Made by a program: the position numbers and the translations under genes. Positions 25,783 through 34,311 of a stretch of DNA of 64,000 bases are shown in pieces (the first letter of the stretch is position 1; each line of letters begins with the position of its first letter). A model generated the notes under the pieces. The model ran no database searches, had not been told where the DNA came from, and was given only the letters and a program-made list of their open reading frames with translations. The DNA lies in assembly GCF_904848665.1 (NCBI RefSeq), contig NZ_CAJHCQ010000003.1:372001-436000 (forward strand). The letters are read 5' to 3'. This stretch comes from Paraburkholderia hiiakae (GTDB lineage Bacteria; Pseudomonadota; Gammaproteobacteria; Burkholderiales; Burkholderiaceae).

Positions 25783-27732
25783 TTACGCGTCGCGTAACTC
25801 ACGCGCGACCGTTTCCACGACTTCCGCCCATGCATGCGGGCGCGGCTGGCGTACGAGGCGGGCGCGTGGGTACCAGGGGCTTTCGTCGGTATCCGCGAAC
25901 CAGCGCCAGTCCGCGGCGAACGGCAGCATGACCCAGAGCGGTGCGCCAAGCGCGCCCGCGAGGTGGGCGATCGAGGTGTCGATCGACACGACGGCGTCCA
26001 GACGTTCGATGACAGCCGCGGTATCCGCGAAATCCTGCAGCTTGCCGCCGAGGCGGTGGATCGAGCGCGAGCGCGGATGCGCGTCGAGCGCCGCGTGTTC
26101 CGCGGCGCTGAGCTCGGGCTGCAGCACGATCCAGTCGATACCTTCGAGCGCAAAGAGCGGTTCGAGCGCGGCGAGCGCAATCGCGCGGTTCTCGTGTTTC
26201 TGGATGCGTCCGGACCATGCGAGTCCGATCTTGCGGCGCGCCTGGCCGCCCAGCGAGCCGCGCCATTTACGCCCGTAGGCGGGGCTGGCGTTGAGGTAGG
26301 GCGTGCGCGCGGGCAGCGTGTCGACGCTTGTGCCGAGCGCGAGCGGTAGCGAGAGGAGGGGGCAGTGCAGGTCGACGGCGGGGCGCGGCGCACCCTGCTC
26401 GACGAGCGTGACGTGCCAGGCTTCGGCGACGGGCGCGATAAGCGGCACGAGCGCGCGCTGCACTTCGAGCACGACGCGCGCGTTGCCCGAGCGCGCCGCG
26501 GCTGCCGCGACGAGCGGCACGAAGCGCACAAACTGAAGCGTGTCGCCGAAACCCTGTTCGGCCTCGATCAGCAGCGTGCGGCCGTTCAGGGGCTCGCCGT
26601 GCCAGCGCGGCAGCGTGCTTTGCGTCGTGCGCGGCGCAATGGATGCAGCCTGTGCGTTCACCGGCAGGGGCAAGGCATAGCCTGCGCCGCGTGGTGCGTT
26701 GGCGTGCGCCTCGTCGCGCGCGGCCGGATCGAGCCGCCATTCGTATTCGGGCAGTCCGCGCCGGAAGTCACCGAGCGTGAGCCACGTGAGCGCGCGATTC
26801 AAATGCGCGGCGGCCAGATCGGGCCGCACGCGCAGCGCTTCGTCGAAGGCGCGCAGCGCGGCCGCATGCCGACCGAGTGCGTGATGCGCCACGCCGAGCG
26901 CGAGCCACGCGAGAGCGAATTTCGGATCGAAGCCGATCGCACGCTCGTAGGGTCCGATGGCTTTGTCGTGGCGGCCGAGCGCGGCAAGCGCATTGGCAAG
27001 CCCGAAGAGGGCCGGCGCAAAGTGGGGCTGCAGCGACAGCGCCGTTTCGAAGGCGGCGACGGCCTCGCCGTGATGGCCGGTCGCATCGAGCGTGTTCGCA
27101 AGATTGAAATGTGCGGCGACGAAGCGCGGCTGCACGCGCAGCGCCTTCTGGAAATGTTCGATCGCGCTCGCGCTGTCGCCAAGCGCGTTGAGCGACATGC
27201 CGAGGTTATTGTGCGCCCCCGCATGGCCCGGGCGGATCTTGAGCGCGCGGCGAAACGAGTCCGCGGCTTCGGCATGGCGGCCGAGCGCGTGCAGCGCGTT
27301 GCCGAGATTGTTGTGCGACGAGGCGTCGCCGGGCTGCAGGCGCACGGCCTGGCTGAACGCGTACATCGCGTCCTCATGTCGACCGATCACCGCATAGGCG
27401 TTGCCGAGGTTGTAATGCGCGAGCGCAAAAGCGGGCGCGAGCGTGAGGGCGTTGCGAAATCGCTCGATCGCGCCTTCCAGTTCGCCGAGCGCCTTCAGCG
27501 CGTTGCCCAGGTTCAGCTGGAGCGCGGCGTCGTCGGGGCGCAAAGCGACCGCGCGGCGCACGAGGTCCGCGGCTTCGGCGTGCTGGCCTCGCTGATGCCG
27601 TAGCACGCCGAGCAGATGCAGCGCATCGACGTGCACGGGATCGGCGGCGAGCGTCGCGCGATAATCGCGCTCGGCGTCGTCCAGCCGGCCGTCGCGATGT
27701 GCGGCGTACGCGCGGACAAAAAGCTGTTCCAT
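25783..27732 (-). CDS. TPR-repeat / glycosyltransferase-like protein
   Basis: A 649-residue protein if started at the ATG at 27732 (MEQLFVRAYAAHRDG); the frame extends 13 codons further without better support. About nine consecutive 34-residue TPRs fill residues 1-325 (LQLNLGNALKALGELEGAIE, AHYNLGNAYAVIGRHEDAM, SHNNLGNALHALGRHAEAA and others). The C-terminal half has EAEQGFGDTLQFVRFVPL, KIGLAWSGRIQKHENRAI and SIDTSIAHLAGALGAP, a nucleotide-sugar-transferase-like fold. It is a paralogue of the truncated gene at 2-1261. The role in protein or surface glycosylation is inferred. It is divergent from the zinc regulator gene. Confidence 0.87.
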   Translation of the reverse strand: MEQLFVRAYAAHRDGRLDDAERDYRATLAADPVHVDALHLLGVLRHQRGQHAEAADLVRRAVALRPDDAALQLNLGNALKALGELEGAIERFRNALTLAPAFALAHYNLGNAYAVIGRHEDAMYAFSQAVRLQPGDASSHNNLGNALHALGRHAEAADSFRRALKIRPGHAGAHNNLGMSLNALGDSASAIEHFQKALRVQPRFVAAHFNLANTLDATGHHGEAVAAFETALSLQPHFAPALFGLANALAALGRHDKAIGPYERAIGFDPKFALAWLALGVAHHALGRHAAALRAFDEALRVRPDLAAAHLNRALTWLTLGDFRRGLPEYEWRLDPAARDEAHANAPRGAGYALPLPVNAQAASIAPRTTQSTLPRWHGEPLNGRTLLIEAEQGFGDTLQFVRFVPLVAAAAARSGNARVVLEVQRALVPLIAPVAEAWHVTLVEQGAPRPAVDLHCPLLSLPLALGTSVDTLPARTPYLNASPAYGRKWRGSLGGQARRKIGLAWSGRIQKHENRAIALAALEPLFALEGIDWIVLQPELSAAEHAALDAHPRSRSIHRLGGKLQDFADTAAVIERLDAVVSIDTSIAHLAGALGAPLWVMLPFAADWRWFADTDESPWYPRARLVRQPRPHAWAEVVETVARELRDA

Positions 27733-27812
27733 GACTGAAGAAGCAAAAAGATCGAGACACAAAGGCGGCATTTTCCCACACTCGCGGACCCGGTCCCGAA
27801 GTTCGCCTGAGT

Positions 27813-27841
27813 TTGACTCGAATCCGTTGCTGAACTAACAT
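27813..27841 (+). promoter_or_regulatory. promoter of the zinc regulator-exporter operon
   Basis: TTGACT (27813-27818), a 17-nt spacer and TAACAT (27836-27841). The predicted start is around 27848, inside the operator dyad, so repressor binding would block polymerase. Confidence 0.75.
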
Positions 27842-27861
27842 ATGAACACATATTCATATGT
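27838..27861. promoter_or_regulatory. SmtB/CzrA-type operator (9-6-9 perfect dyad)
   Basis: ACATATGAA (27838-27846) and its exact inverse TTCATATGT (27853-27861), separated by CACATA. The sequence matches the 12-2-12 AT-rich operators of ArsR/SmtB zinc repressors, with characteristic ATATGAA half-sites. It overlaps the -10 element and transcription start of the arsR-type gene. Confidence 0.85.
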
Positions 27862-27874
27862 ATCGTATCCATTC

Positions 27875-28195
27875 ATGACCCTGGTTTCCGACGACGAGCG
27901 TGTCGTCCCGCTCGCCGACCTCTTCCGTTTGCTTGGTGACGCTACGCGCCTGCGTATCGTGCTCGCCTGCGTTCAGGACCGGCTCGCCGTGGGGGCGATT
28001 GCCGACACGCTCGGCTTGTCGCCGTCGCTCGTGAGCCACCATCTGCGGCTCTTGCGCGCCGCGCGCATCGTGCGCGCCGAACGCGAGGGCAAGCAGGTGT
28101 TCTATGCCGCCGCGGACGCACATATCAGCGCGATGATCGCCGGCATGCTGGAACACGTTGCCGAGCCCTCGGCGCAATGGCCGGAGGGCGCATGA
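27875..28195 (+). CDS. ArsR/SmtB-family zinc-responsive repressor
   Basis: A 106-residue winged-helix repressor. The recognition helix is LSPSLVSHHLRLLRAARIV. The alpha-5 metal site is D81-x-H83-x10-H94-x2-E97, the exact ligand pattern of the SmtB/CzrA alpha-5 zinc site. The alpha-3 Cys motif of arsenic or cadmium sensors is absent. I chose the ATG at 27875: an in-frame ATG at 27842 lies inside the operator and upstream of the predicted transcription start. No Shine-Dalgarno is visible. Its stop overlaps the transporter start (ATGA), so the two form an autoregulated operon. Confidence 0.88.
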   Translation: MTLVSDDERVVPLADLFRLLGDATRLRIVLACVQDRLAVGAIADTLGLSPSLVSHHLRLLRAARIVRAEREGKQVFYAAADAHISAMIAGMLEHVAEPSAQWPEGA

Positions 28196-29262
28196 GTGCC
28201 GCTGACCACGAGCACGCGCATGGCGCCAAAGGCGCCCGGAACCACGAGGACGAGCGCGAACATGACCACGATCACGGCCATGCGCACGACGATGCCGGCG
28301 TGCACGACACCCACGCGCCGCACGGGCATGGTCACGCGCACGGCCACCATCACCATCATCACGCGCCCGTCGCCGGGCACGGCCGTGCGTTCGCCATCGC
28401 CGTCGCGCTGAACGTATTCATCGTCGTCGTACAGACGGTGTACGGCGTGCTTGCGCATTCCACCGCGCTGCTCGCCGACGCCGGCCACAATCTCTCCGAT
28501 GTGCTCGGTCTGCTGCTCGCCTGGGGCGCCGCGTGGCTCGCAACACGCCGCCCGTCCGCGCGCTTCACGTTCGGGTTCGGCAGCTCGTCGATTCTCGCCT
28601 CGCTCGCCAACGCCGCGCTGCTCCTCCTCGCGTGCGGCGCGATCCTCGCCGAGGCGCTTGGGCGCCTGCTCCATCCTGCGCCGGTCGCAGGCTTCGACGT
28701 GTTCGTCGTCGCGACCATCGGCATGGCGGTCAACGGCTTTTCGGCGTGGCTTTTCATGCGCGGGCAAAAGGACGACCTGAACATTCGCGGCGCATTCCTG
28801 CACATGGCCGCCGACGCCGGCGTGTCCGCCGCCGTGGCCGTGAGCGGACTGGTGATTCTCGCGACCGGCCAGAGCTGGATCGATCCGCTCATGTCCATCG
28901 CGGTCGTGTTCGTGATTCTGTACGGCACCTGGGGGCTGCTGCGCGAGTCGGTACGGCTAGCGCTCGCCGCGGTGCCCGAGAACGTCGACATCGTGCGCGT
29001 GCGCAGCTTCCTCTCGCAGCAGGAGGGCGTGGTCGATGTGCATGACCTGCACGTCTGGGCGCTTTCGACCACGGGCTGTGCGCTCAGCGCGCATCTCGTG
29101 ATGCCGGCGGGGCATCCCGGCGACGCCGCCCTCGATCGTATGGTCGAGTCGCTCGAAGTGCGCTTCGGCGTGAGGCACGTCACGCTACAGGTGGATCTCG
29201 GCACGAGCGAGCATCGCTGCGCACTGGACATGCCGGACGGCGCACATCGGCACGCGCACTGA
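28192..29262 (+). CDS. CDF-family zinc (cobalt) efflux transporter
   Basis: A 356-residue cation diffusion facilitator, exporting Zn2+ (perhaps Co2+ or Cd2+) in exchange for protons. A 60-residue His/Asp/Glu-rich N-terminus ends in a run of six His. Six membrane helices follow. The transport-site pairs are H99-x3-D103 in DAGHNLSDVLG and H204-x3-D208 in LHMAADAGVS, the CzcD/ZnT-like H-D type. A cytosolic ferredoxin-like domain (VVDVHDLHVWALSTTGCALSA) and a His-rich tail follow. It overlaps the repressor gene by 4 nt and has GGAGG just upstream. Confidence 0.93.
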   Translation: MSAADHEHAHGAKGARNHEDEREHDHDHGHAHDDAGVHDTHAPHGHGHAHGHHHHHHAPVAGHGRAFAIAVALNVFIVVVQTVYGVLAHSTALLADAGHNLSDVLGLLLAWGAAWLATRRPSARFTFGFGSSSILASLANAALLLLACGAILAEALGRLLHPAPVAGFDVFVVATIGMAVNGFSAWLFMRGQKDDLNIRGAFLHMAADAGVSAAVAVSGLVILATGQSWIDPLMSIAVVFVILYGTWGLLRESVRLALAAVPENVDIVRVRSFLSQQEGVVDVHDLHVWALSTTGCALSAHLVMPAGHPGDAALDRMVESLEVRFGVRHVTLQVDLGTSEHRCALDMPDGAHRHAH

Positions 29263-29382
29263 AGCGCGGCAATTTGCAGCGCGACTTGTCGAGCCATTCA
29301 GGTCGCTTTTGATGCGCTGCCGCGCGACCGCTTGAGGCGCGGGCGATACACTACGTATCGTGTCGAGCGCAAGGAGGTCTGC

Positions 29383-31077
29383 ATGGCCGTGGCTTCTTCT
29401 CTCGCGCCCGTGCTCATCGTGGGCGCGGGACCCACCGGGCTGGCCGCCGCGATGAGTCTTGCGCGCGCGCATATCCCCGTGCGGCTGATCGATCGCGCGC
29501 CGCAGGCAGGACGCCACTCGCGGGCGATCGGCATTCAGGCGCGCACGCTCGAACTGTTCGAACAGCATCGCATCGTCGAGCCGTTTCTCGAGCTTGGCCA
29601 CCGCGCGCATATCGCGAATCTTTATTCGAACGGCCAGCGCCGTGCGCGGCTCGACTTCGATCCGCTCTTCACGCGTTATCCCTATTTGCTCTTCATTGAA
29701 CAGACCGTTACCGAGCGCATTCTCGCCGGGCATCTCGCAACGCTCGGCGTGGAGATCGAGCGCGGCTGCGAGTTGCTGGAGTACACCCAGGGCTCGGCTG
29801 GGGCGAGCGCAGAAGTGCGCCGCCCTGATGGGCGCGTGGAGTCGCTGCGCTGCGCTTACGTGATTGCCGCTGACGGCGCGCATAGCACTGTGCGCCATCG
29901 CCTCGCCATGAAGTTCGACGGCGAGACGATGACGCAATCGTTCCTGCTCGCCGACCTGAGCGCGAGCACGCCCTGGTCCGACGACGAGTTCCACATCTTC
30001 GCCTCGGGCGAGGGCCTCGCCGCGCTTTTTCCGTTCGGTCATGGCCGCTACCGCCTGATCGCCGATCACAAGGCGATGCTGCCCGCCGCGCCGGAAGGCA
30101 CGATCCCAGTGCCGACGCTGGAAGAATGCCGCGACATCATTCAGCAGCGCGTGCACCACCCGGTGTCCGTTTCTGACATGAGCTGGGCGTCCTACTTCAG
30201 CGTGAACAGCCGCATGGTGCGGCAATTACGCGTGGAGCGCACCTTCTTTGCGGGCGACGCCGCGCACGTGCACAGCCCCGCCGGCGCGCAGGGCTTGAAC
30301 ACGGGCATCCAGGAAGCCTTCAATCTGGGCTGGAAGATCGCGCGTGTGCACGCGCGCGGCGCGCCCGAGCGCCTGCTCGACACCTATCACGCGGAGCGTT
30401 ATCCGATCGAGCGGCTCGTGCTGCAGCAGACGAGTTTCATGACGCAACTGGTGGAGGCCGATCACGGTCCGCTCAAGCTGCTGCGCGAGCGCGTGATGCC
30501 GGCGCTCGTCGCGCTCGGGCCGCTGCGCGACGCGGCGCGCCAGGCGGTCAGCGAGTTGTCGATCCAGTATCGCCGCAGTCCGCTCACGCTCGAGCGCGTG
30601 CTGGACGGCGGCCCGCGCGCGGGCGAGCGCGCCCCGGACGCATTCGTGCGCGTGGTGGACGGTCCGCTAGGCAAGGCGCCGGGCAAGGGGCGCATCTTCG
30701 ATCTGCACGACCCGGCGTGCTTCTCGTTGTTCCTGCTGGTCGATGGCGATGCCGATTCCGCGGGCGCGGCGGCAAAAAACAGCGCAGAAGCGAGCGCGAC
30801 GCTCAAGCATTTCACCGAAGCCATCGAGCGGCTCTTTCCGCAAGCGCTGCGGGTATGGTGGATTGCCGATCTCGCCAACGGCGAGACGCCGCTGGCGGGC
30901 GAGGGCGCGGCCTCGCTAAGCGAATCTTACGGGCGCACGCGGCCCGCGTTTTATCTGGTGCGGCCCGATGGCTATATCGGCGCGCGGGGACGGCCCGCGT
31001 CGGACCTCAATGCGTTGCTGCGCCACTGTGAGACGTGGTACGCGGCAGCGGGATTCGCGCAGGCACCGCCCGTCTGA
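29383..31077 (+). CDS. FAD-dependent aromatic-type monooxygenase
   Basis: A 564-residue class-A flavoprotein monooxygenase (PheA/TfdB/MhpA-like). Motifs are the N-terminal dinucleotide fold VLIVGAGPTGLAAAMSLA, the DG motif YVIAADGAHSTVRHRL and the FAD-closing GDAAHVHSPAGAQGLNTGIQEAFNLGWKIA. A C-terminal thioredoxin-like domain ends with YLVRPDGYIGARG. The start at 29383 has a perfect AAGGAGG about 5 nt upstream. No ring-cleavage or regulator gene is adjacent, so the hydroxylated substrate is unknown. It converges on the fds operon with a 40-nt gap. Confidence 0.88.
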   Translation: MAVASSLAPVLIVGAGPTGLAAAMSLARAHIPVRLIDRAPQAGRHSRAIGIQARTLELFEQHRIVEPFLELGHRAHIANLYSNGQRRARLDFDPLFTRYPYLLFIEQTVTERILAGHLATLGVEIERGCELLEYTQGSAGASAEVRRPDGRVESLRCAYVIAADGAHSTVRHRLAMKFDGETMTQSFLLADLSASTPWSDDEFHIFASGEGLAALFPFGHGRYRLIADHKAMLPAAPEGTIPVPTLEECRDIIQQRVHHPVSVSDMSWASYFSVNSRMVRQLRVERTFFAGDAAHVHSPAGAQGLNTGIQEAFNLGWKIARVHARGAPERLLDTYHAERYPIERLVLQQTSFMTQLVEADHGPLKLLRERVMPALVALGPLRDAARQAVSELSIQYRRSPLTLERVLDGGPRAGERAPDAFVRVVDGPLGKAPGKGRIFDLHDPACFSLFLLVDGDADSAGAAAKNSAEASATLKHFTEAIERLFPQALRVWWIADLANGETPLAGEGAASLSESYGRTRPAFYLVRPDGYIGARGRPASDLNALLRHCETWYAAAGFAQAPPV

Positions 31078-31117
31078 GCGACCCGGCGGCGCCTTGCGCG
31101 TGATGCAACGGCCTGGC

Positions 31118-31357
31118 TCAGGCCGCCGCGGGCGCCAACGCCTCGCGATACTTGGTGAGCGAGGCGAGCACGATTTCCGTGAAGCCTGCTTGCTCGCGTT
31201 CGCCATCGAGCGCCGCGAGCAGCGTGCGGCGCATGCGCGGCTCCCAGAACTTGCGGATGTGCTCCGCGATGCCCGTGAGCGCTTCCTCGCGATCGGGCAG
31301 CGAGTCGAAGAACATGCCTATCTGGTTCGCCATTTCGATCAAGTGATCAGCTTTCAT
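31118..31357 (-). CDS. fdsD: formate dehydrogenase delta subunit
   Basis: A 79-residue helical protein, MKADHLIEMANQIGMFFDS and HIRKFWEPRMRRTLLAAL, typical of the small FdsD subunit required for active soluble NAD-linked formate dehydrogenase. It begins 4 nt after the fdsA stop codon, so it is translationally coupled and is the last gene of the operon. Confidence 0.93.
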   Translation of the reverse strand: MKADHLIEMANQIGMFFDSLPDREEALTGIAEHIRKFWEPRMRRTLLAALDGEREQAGFTEIVLASLTKYREALAPAAA

Positions 31358-31361
31358 CGCC

Positions 31362-34298
31362 TTATTTCCCTGAGGTTGTAAGCGGTTCGCGCTTGCTCAG
31401 CAACTCGAGTTGGGTCGTGTTGAAGCGCGAGTATTCGCGCTGCCATTCCGAGGGCTGCTGCACGTGGCTGACCTGCACGGCCGTCACCTTGTATTCCGGG
31501 CAGTTCGTGGCCCAGTCGGAGGCATCCGTGGTGATCACGTTCGCGCCCGATTCGGGGAAGTGGAACGTCGTGTAGACCACGCCCGGCTGCATGCGCGTGC
31601 TGACCTTTGCGCGCAGCACCGTATGTCCCGCGCGCGATTCGATGCCCACCCAGTCGCCGTCGCGAATGCCGCGATCTTCGGCGTCCACCGGGTGGAGCTC
31701 GAGGCGGTCTTCTTCGTGCCAGCGCGAGTTCTCGGTGCGGCGAGTTTGTGCGCCCACGTTGTACTGCGAAAGGATGCGGCCCGTCGTGAGCAGCAGCGGG
31801 AAGCGGCGCGTGACCTTCTCCGGCGAGGCGATGAACTTCGTGATGACGAACTTGCCCTTGCCGCGCACGAATTCGTCGATGTGCATGATCGGTGTGCCTT
31901 CGGGCGCTTCCTCGTTGCAAGGCCACTGGATGCTGCCCATCTCGTCGAGCTTCTTGTACGAGACGCCGTGGAACGTAGGCGTCAGGCGCGCGATCTCGTC
32001 CATGATCTGCGACGGATGCGTGTAATCCATCTCGTAGCCGAGCGCGCGAGAGAGCAGGATCGTCGCTTCCCAGTCCGAGTAGCCGGCGACCGGCGGCATG
32101 ACCTTGCGCACGCGCGAGATGCGGCGTTCGGCGTTGGTGAACGTGCCGTCCTTTTCCAGGAACGACGAGCCCGGCAGCAGGACGTGCGCGTACTTCGCCG
32201 TTTCGTTCAGGAAGATGTCCTGCACGACGATGCATTCCATCGACGAAAGCGCGGCCGCCACGTGCTGCGTGTTCGGGTCCGACTGGACGATGTCCTCGCC
32301 CTGGCAGTAAAGGCCCATGAAGGTGCCGTCGAGCGCTGCCTCGAACATGTTCGGAATCCGCAGGCCCGGCTCGCTTTGCAGCCCGACCTGCCAGGCGTCC
32401 TCGAAGAGCGCGCGCACGTTCGCGTCGCCCACGTGCCGATAGCCGGGCAACTCGTGGGGGAACGAGCCCATGTCGCACGAACCCTGCACGTTGTTTTGGC
32501 CGCGCAGCGGGTTCACGCCGACGCCTTCGCGGCCGATGTTGCCCGTAGCCATCGCGAGGTTGGCGATGCCCATCACCATGGTCGAGCCTTGCGCGTGTTC
32601 CGTGACGCCGATGCCATAGTAGATCGCCGAATTGCCTTGCTGCGCGTAGAGACGCGCGGCGGCGCGAACTTGCTCAGCCGGCACGCCGGTCACTTCGGCC
32701 ATGGCTTCCGGCGAATTCTCCGGCAGCGCGACGAAGTCGCGCCATTGCTCGAATGCGCGCGTTTCGCAGCGTTCGGCCACGAACGACTCGTTCACGAGCC
32801 CTTCGGTGACGATCACGTGCGCGAGCGAGTTGATCATCGCGACGTTGGTGCCCGGGCGCAGTTGCAGGTGATGTTCGGCCTTCACGTGGGCGGTATCGAC
32901 GATATCGATGCGGCGCGGATCGACGACGATCAGCTTCGCGCCCTGACGCACGCGGCGCTTCAGGCGCGAACCGAACACGGGGTGACCGTCGGTGGGGTTC
33001 GCGCCGATCACCATGATCACGTCGGAGTGATCGACCGAGGCAAAGGTCTGCGTACCCGCCGATTCGCCGAGCGTCGTCTTCAGGCCATAGCCGGTGGGCG
33101 AGTGGCACACGCGTGCGCAGGTATCGACGTTGTTGTTGCCGAACGCGGCGCGCACGAGCTTCTGCACGAGATATGTTTCCTCGTTCGTGCAGCGCGACGA
33201 CGTAATGCCGCCAATCGAATCGCGCCCGTGCTTTGCCTGGATGCGGCGGAACTCGCTCGCGGCGTAGTTGATTGCTTCGTCCCAGCTCACTTCGCGCCAC
33301 GGATCGGTGATCTTCGCGCGGATCATCGGCTTCTTGATGCGGTCCTTGTGCGTGGCGTAGCCCCATGCGAAGCGGCCCTTCACGCAGGCATGGCCTTCGT
33401 TCGCCTGGCCGTTCTTGTGCGGCACCATGCGCACGACTTCGTTGCCCTTCATCTCTGCCTTGAACGAGCAGCCCACGCCGCAATAGGCGCAAGTCGTCAC
33501 GACCGAGTGTTCGGCCTGGCCCAGCATCACGACGGTTTTTTCCTGCAGCGTGGCGGTTGGGCAGGCGGCCACACAGGCGCCGCACGACACGCATTCGGAG
33601 TCCATGAACGATTCGCTCGCGCCGGCGGCGACACGCGATTCGAAGCCGCGCCCGGCGATGGTCAGCGCGAACGTCCCTTGCGTCTCTTCACACGCGCGCA
33701 CGCAACGATTGCAGACGATGCACTTCGAAGGGTCGTAGGTGAAGTACGGGTTCGACTCGTCCTTCTTGTCTTTCAGGTGATTCGCGCCGTCAAAGCCGTA
33801 GCGCACTTCGCGCAGGCCCGTGACGCCCGCCATGTCCTGCAGTTCGCAGTCGCCGTTGGCGGGACAGGTGAGGCAGTCGAGTGGGTGATCGGAGATGTAC
33901 AACTCCATCACGTTGCGGCGCAGCTTTTGCAGCTGATTGCTTTGCGTGCGCACCTTCATGCCCGCTTCGACGGGCGTCGTGCACGAAGCGGGATAGCCGC
34001 GGCGCCCTTCGATTTCCACGAGACACAGGCGGCACGAACCGAACGGTTCGAGCGAATCGGTCGCGCACAGCTTGGGCACGTTGATGCCGGCCTCGACGGA
34101 GGCGCGCATCACCGAAGTGCCGGCCGGCACCGTGACGGACTGGCCGTCGATTTCGAGCGTGACGTCGACATCGGCGTGGACGAGCGGCGTGCCGAAATCG
34201 GTCTCGTCGAAGGGCGAGCGTTGCTTCTTTGCTGCCGATTTGCAGGCGCAATTGCCGGAACCGCAACCACCGGCTTGGGACATGAGCGTGTCGGACAT
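31362..34298 (-). CDS. fdsA: NAD-linked formate dehydrogenase, catalytic alpha subunit
   Basis: A 978-residue molybdenum (or tungsten) bis-MGD subunit oxidising formate to CO2. The N-terminus has a NuoG-like set of clusters: [2Fe-2S] Cys78/89/92/106, a His138/Cys142/145/151 [4Fe-4S], two ferredoxin clusters (Cys193-203 and Cys236-246), and the catalytic-domain cluster CAYCGVGC (270-277) with C305. The metal ligand is probably Cys398 in ARVCHSPTGYG. A short extra Cys-rich start (GGCGSGNCACK) is noticeable. GAGGAA precedes the start. Confidence 0.96.
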   Translation of the reverse strand: MSDTLMSQAGGCGSGNCACKSAAKKQRSPFDETDFGTPLVHADVDVTLEIDGQSVTVPAGTSVMRASVEAGINVPKLCATDSLEPFGSCRLCLVEIEGRRGYPASCTTPVEAGMKVRTQSNQLQKLRRNVMELYISDHPLDCLTCPANGDCELQDMAGVTGLREVRYGFDGANHLKDKKDESNPYFTYDPSKCIVCNRCVRACEETQGTFALTIAGRGFESRVAAGASESFMDSECVSCGACVAACPTATLQEKTVVMLGQAEHSVVTTCAYCGVGCSFKAEMKGNEVVRMVPHKNGQANEGHACVKGRFAWGYATHKDRIKKPMIRAKITDPWREVSWDEAINYAASEFRRIQAKHGRDSIGGITSSRCTNEETYLVQKLVRAAFGNNNVDTCARVCHSPTGYGLKTTLGESAGTQTFASVDHSDVIMVIGANPTDGHPVFGSRLKRRVRQGAKLIVVDPRRIDIVDTAHVKAEHHLQLRPGTNVAMINSLAHVIVTEGLVNESFVAERCETRAFEQWRDFVALPENSPEAMAEVTGVPAEQVRAAARLYAQQGNSAIYYGIGVTEHAQGSTMVMGIANLAMATGNIGREGVGVNPLRGQNNVQGSCDMGSFPHELPGYRHVGDANVRALFEDAWQVGLQSEPGLRIPNMFEAALDGTFMGLYCQGEDIVQSDPNTQHVAAALSSMECIVVQDIFLNETAKYAHVLLPGSSFLEKDGTFTNAERRISRVRKVMPPVAGYSDWEATILLSRALGYEMDYTHPSQIMDEIARLTPTFHGVSYKKLDEMGSIQWPCNEEAPEGTPIMHIDEFVRGKGKFVITKFIASPEKVTRRFPLLLTTGRILSQYNVGAQTRRTENSRWHEEDRLELHPVDAEDRGIRDGDWVGIESRAGHTVLRAKVSTRMQPGVVYTTFHFPESGANVITTDASDWATNCPEYKVTAVQVSHVQQPSEWQREYSRFNTTQLELLSKREPLTTSGK

Positions 34299-34311
34299 GG
34301 TGGTTCCTCGT

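Noticed and set aside
27842..27874. Eleven extra N-terminal codons (MNTYSYVSYPF) on the zinc regulator
   Set aside because: These codons lie in the operator and at or before the predicted transcription start, and are unlike ArsR N-termini.
28192..28371. His codon-rich stretch as a repeat or array
   Set aside because: It encodes the metal-binding N-terminus of the CDF transporter; repeats are irregular and explained by protein function.
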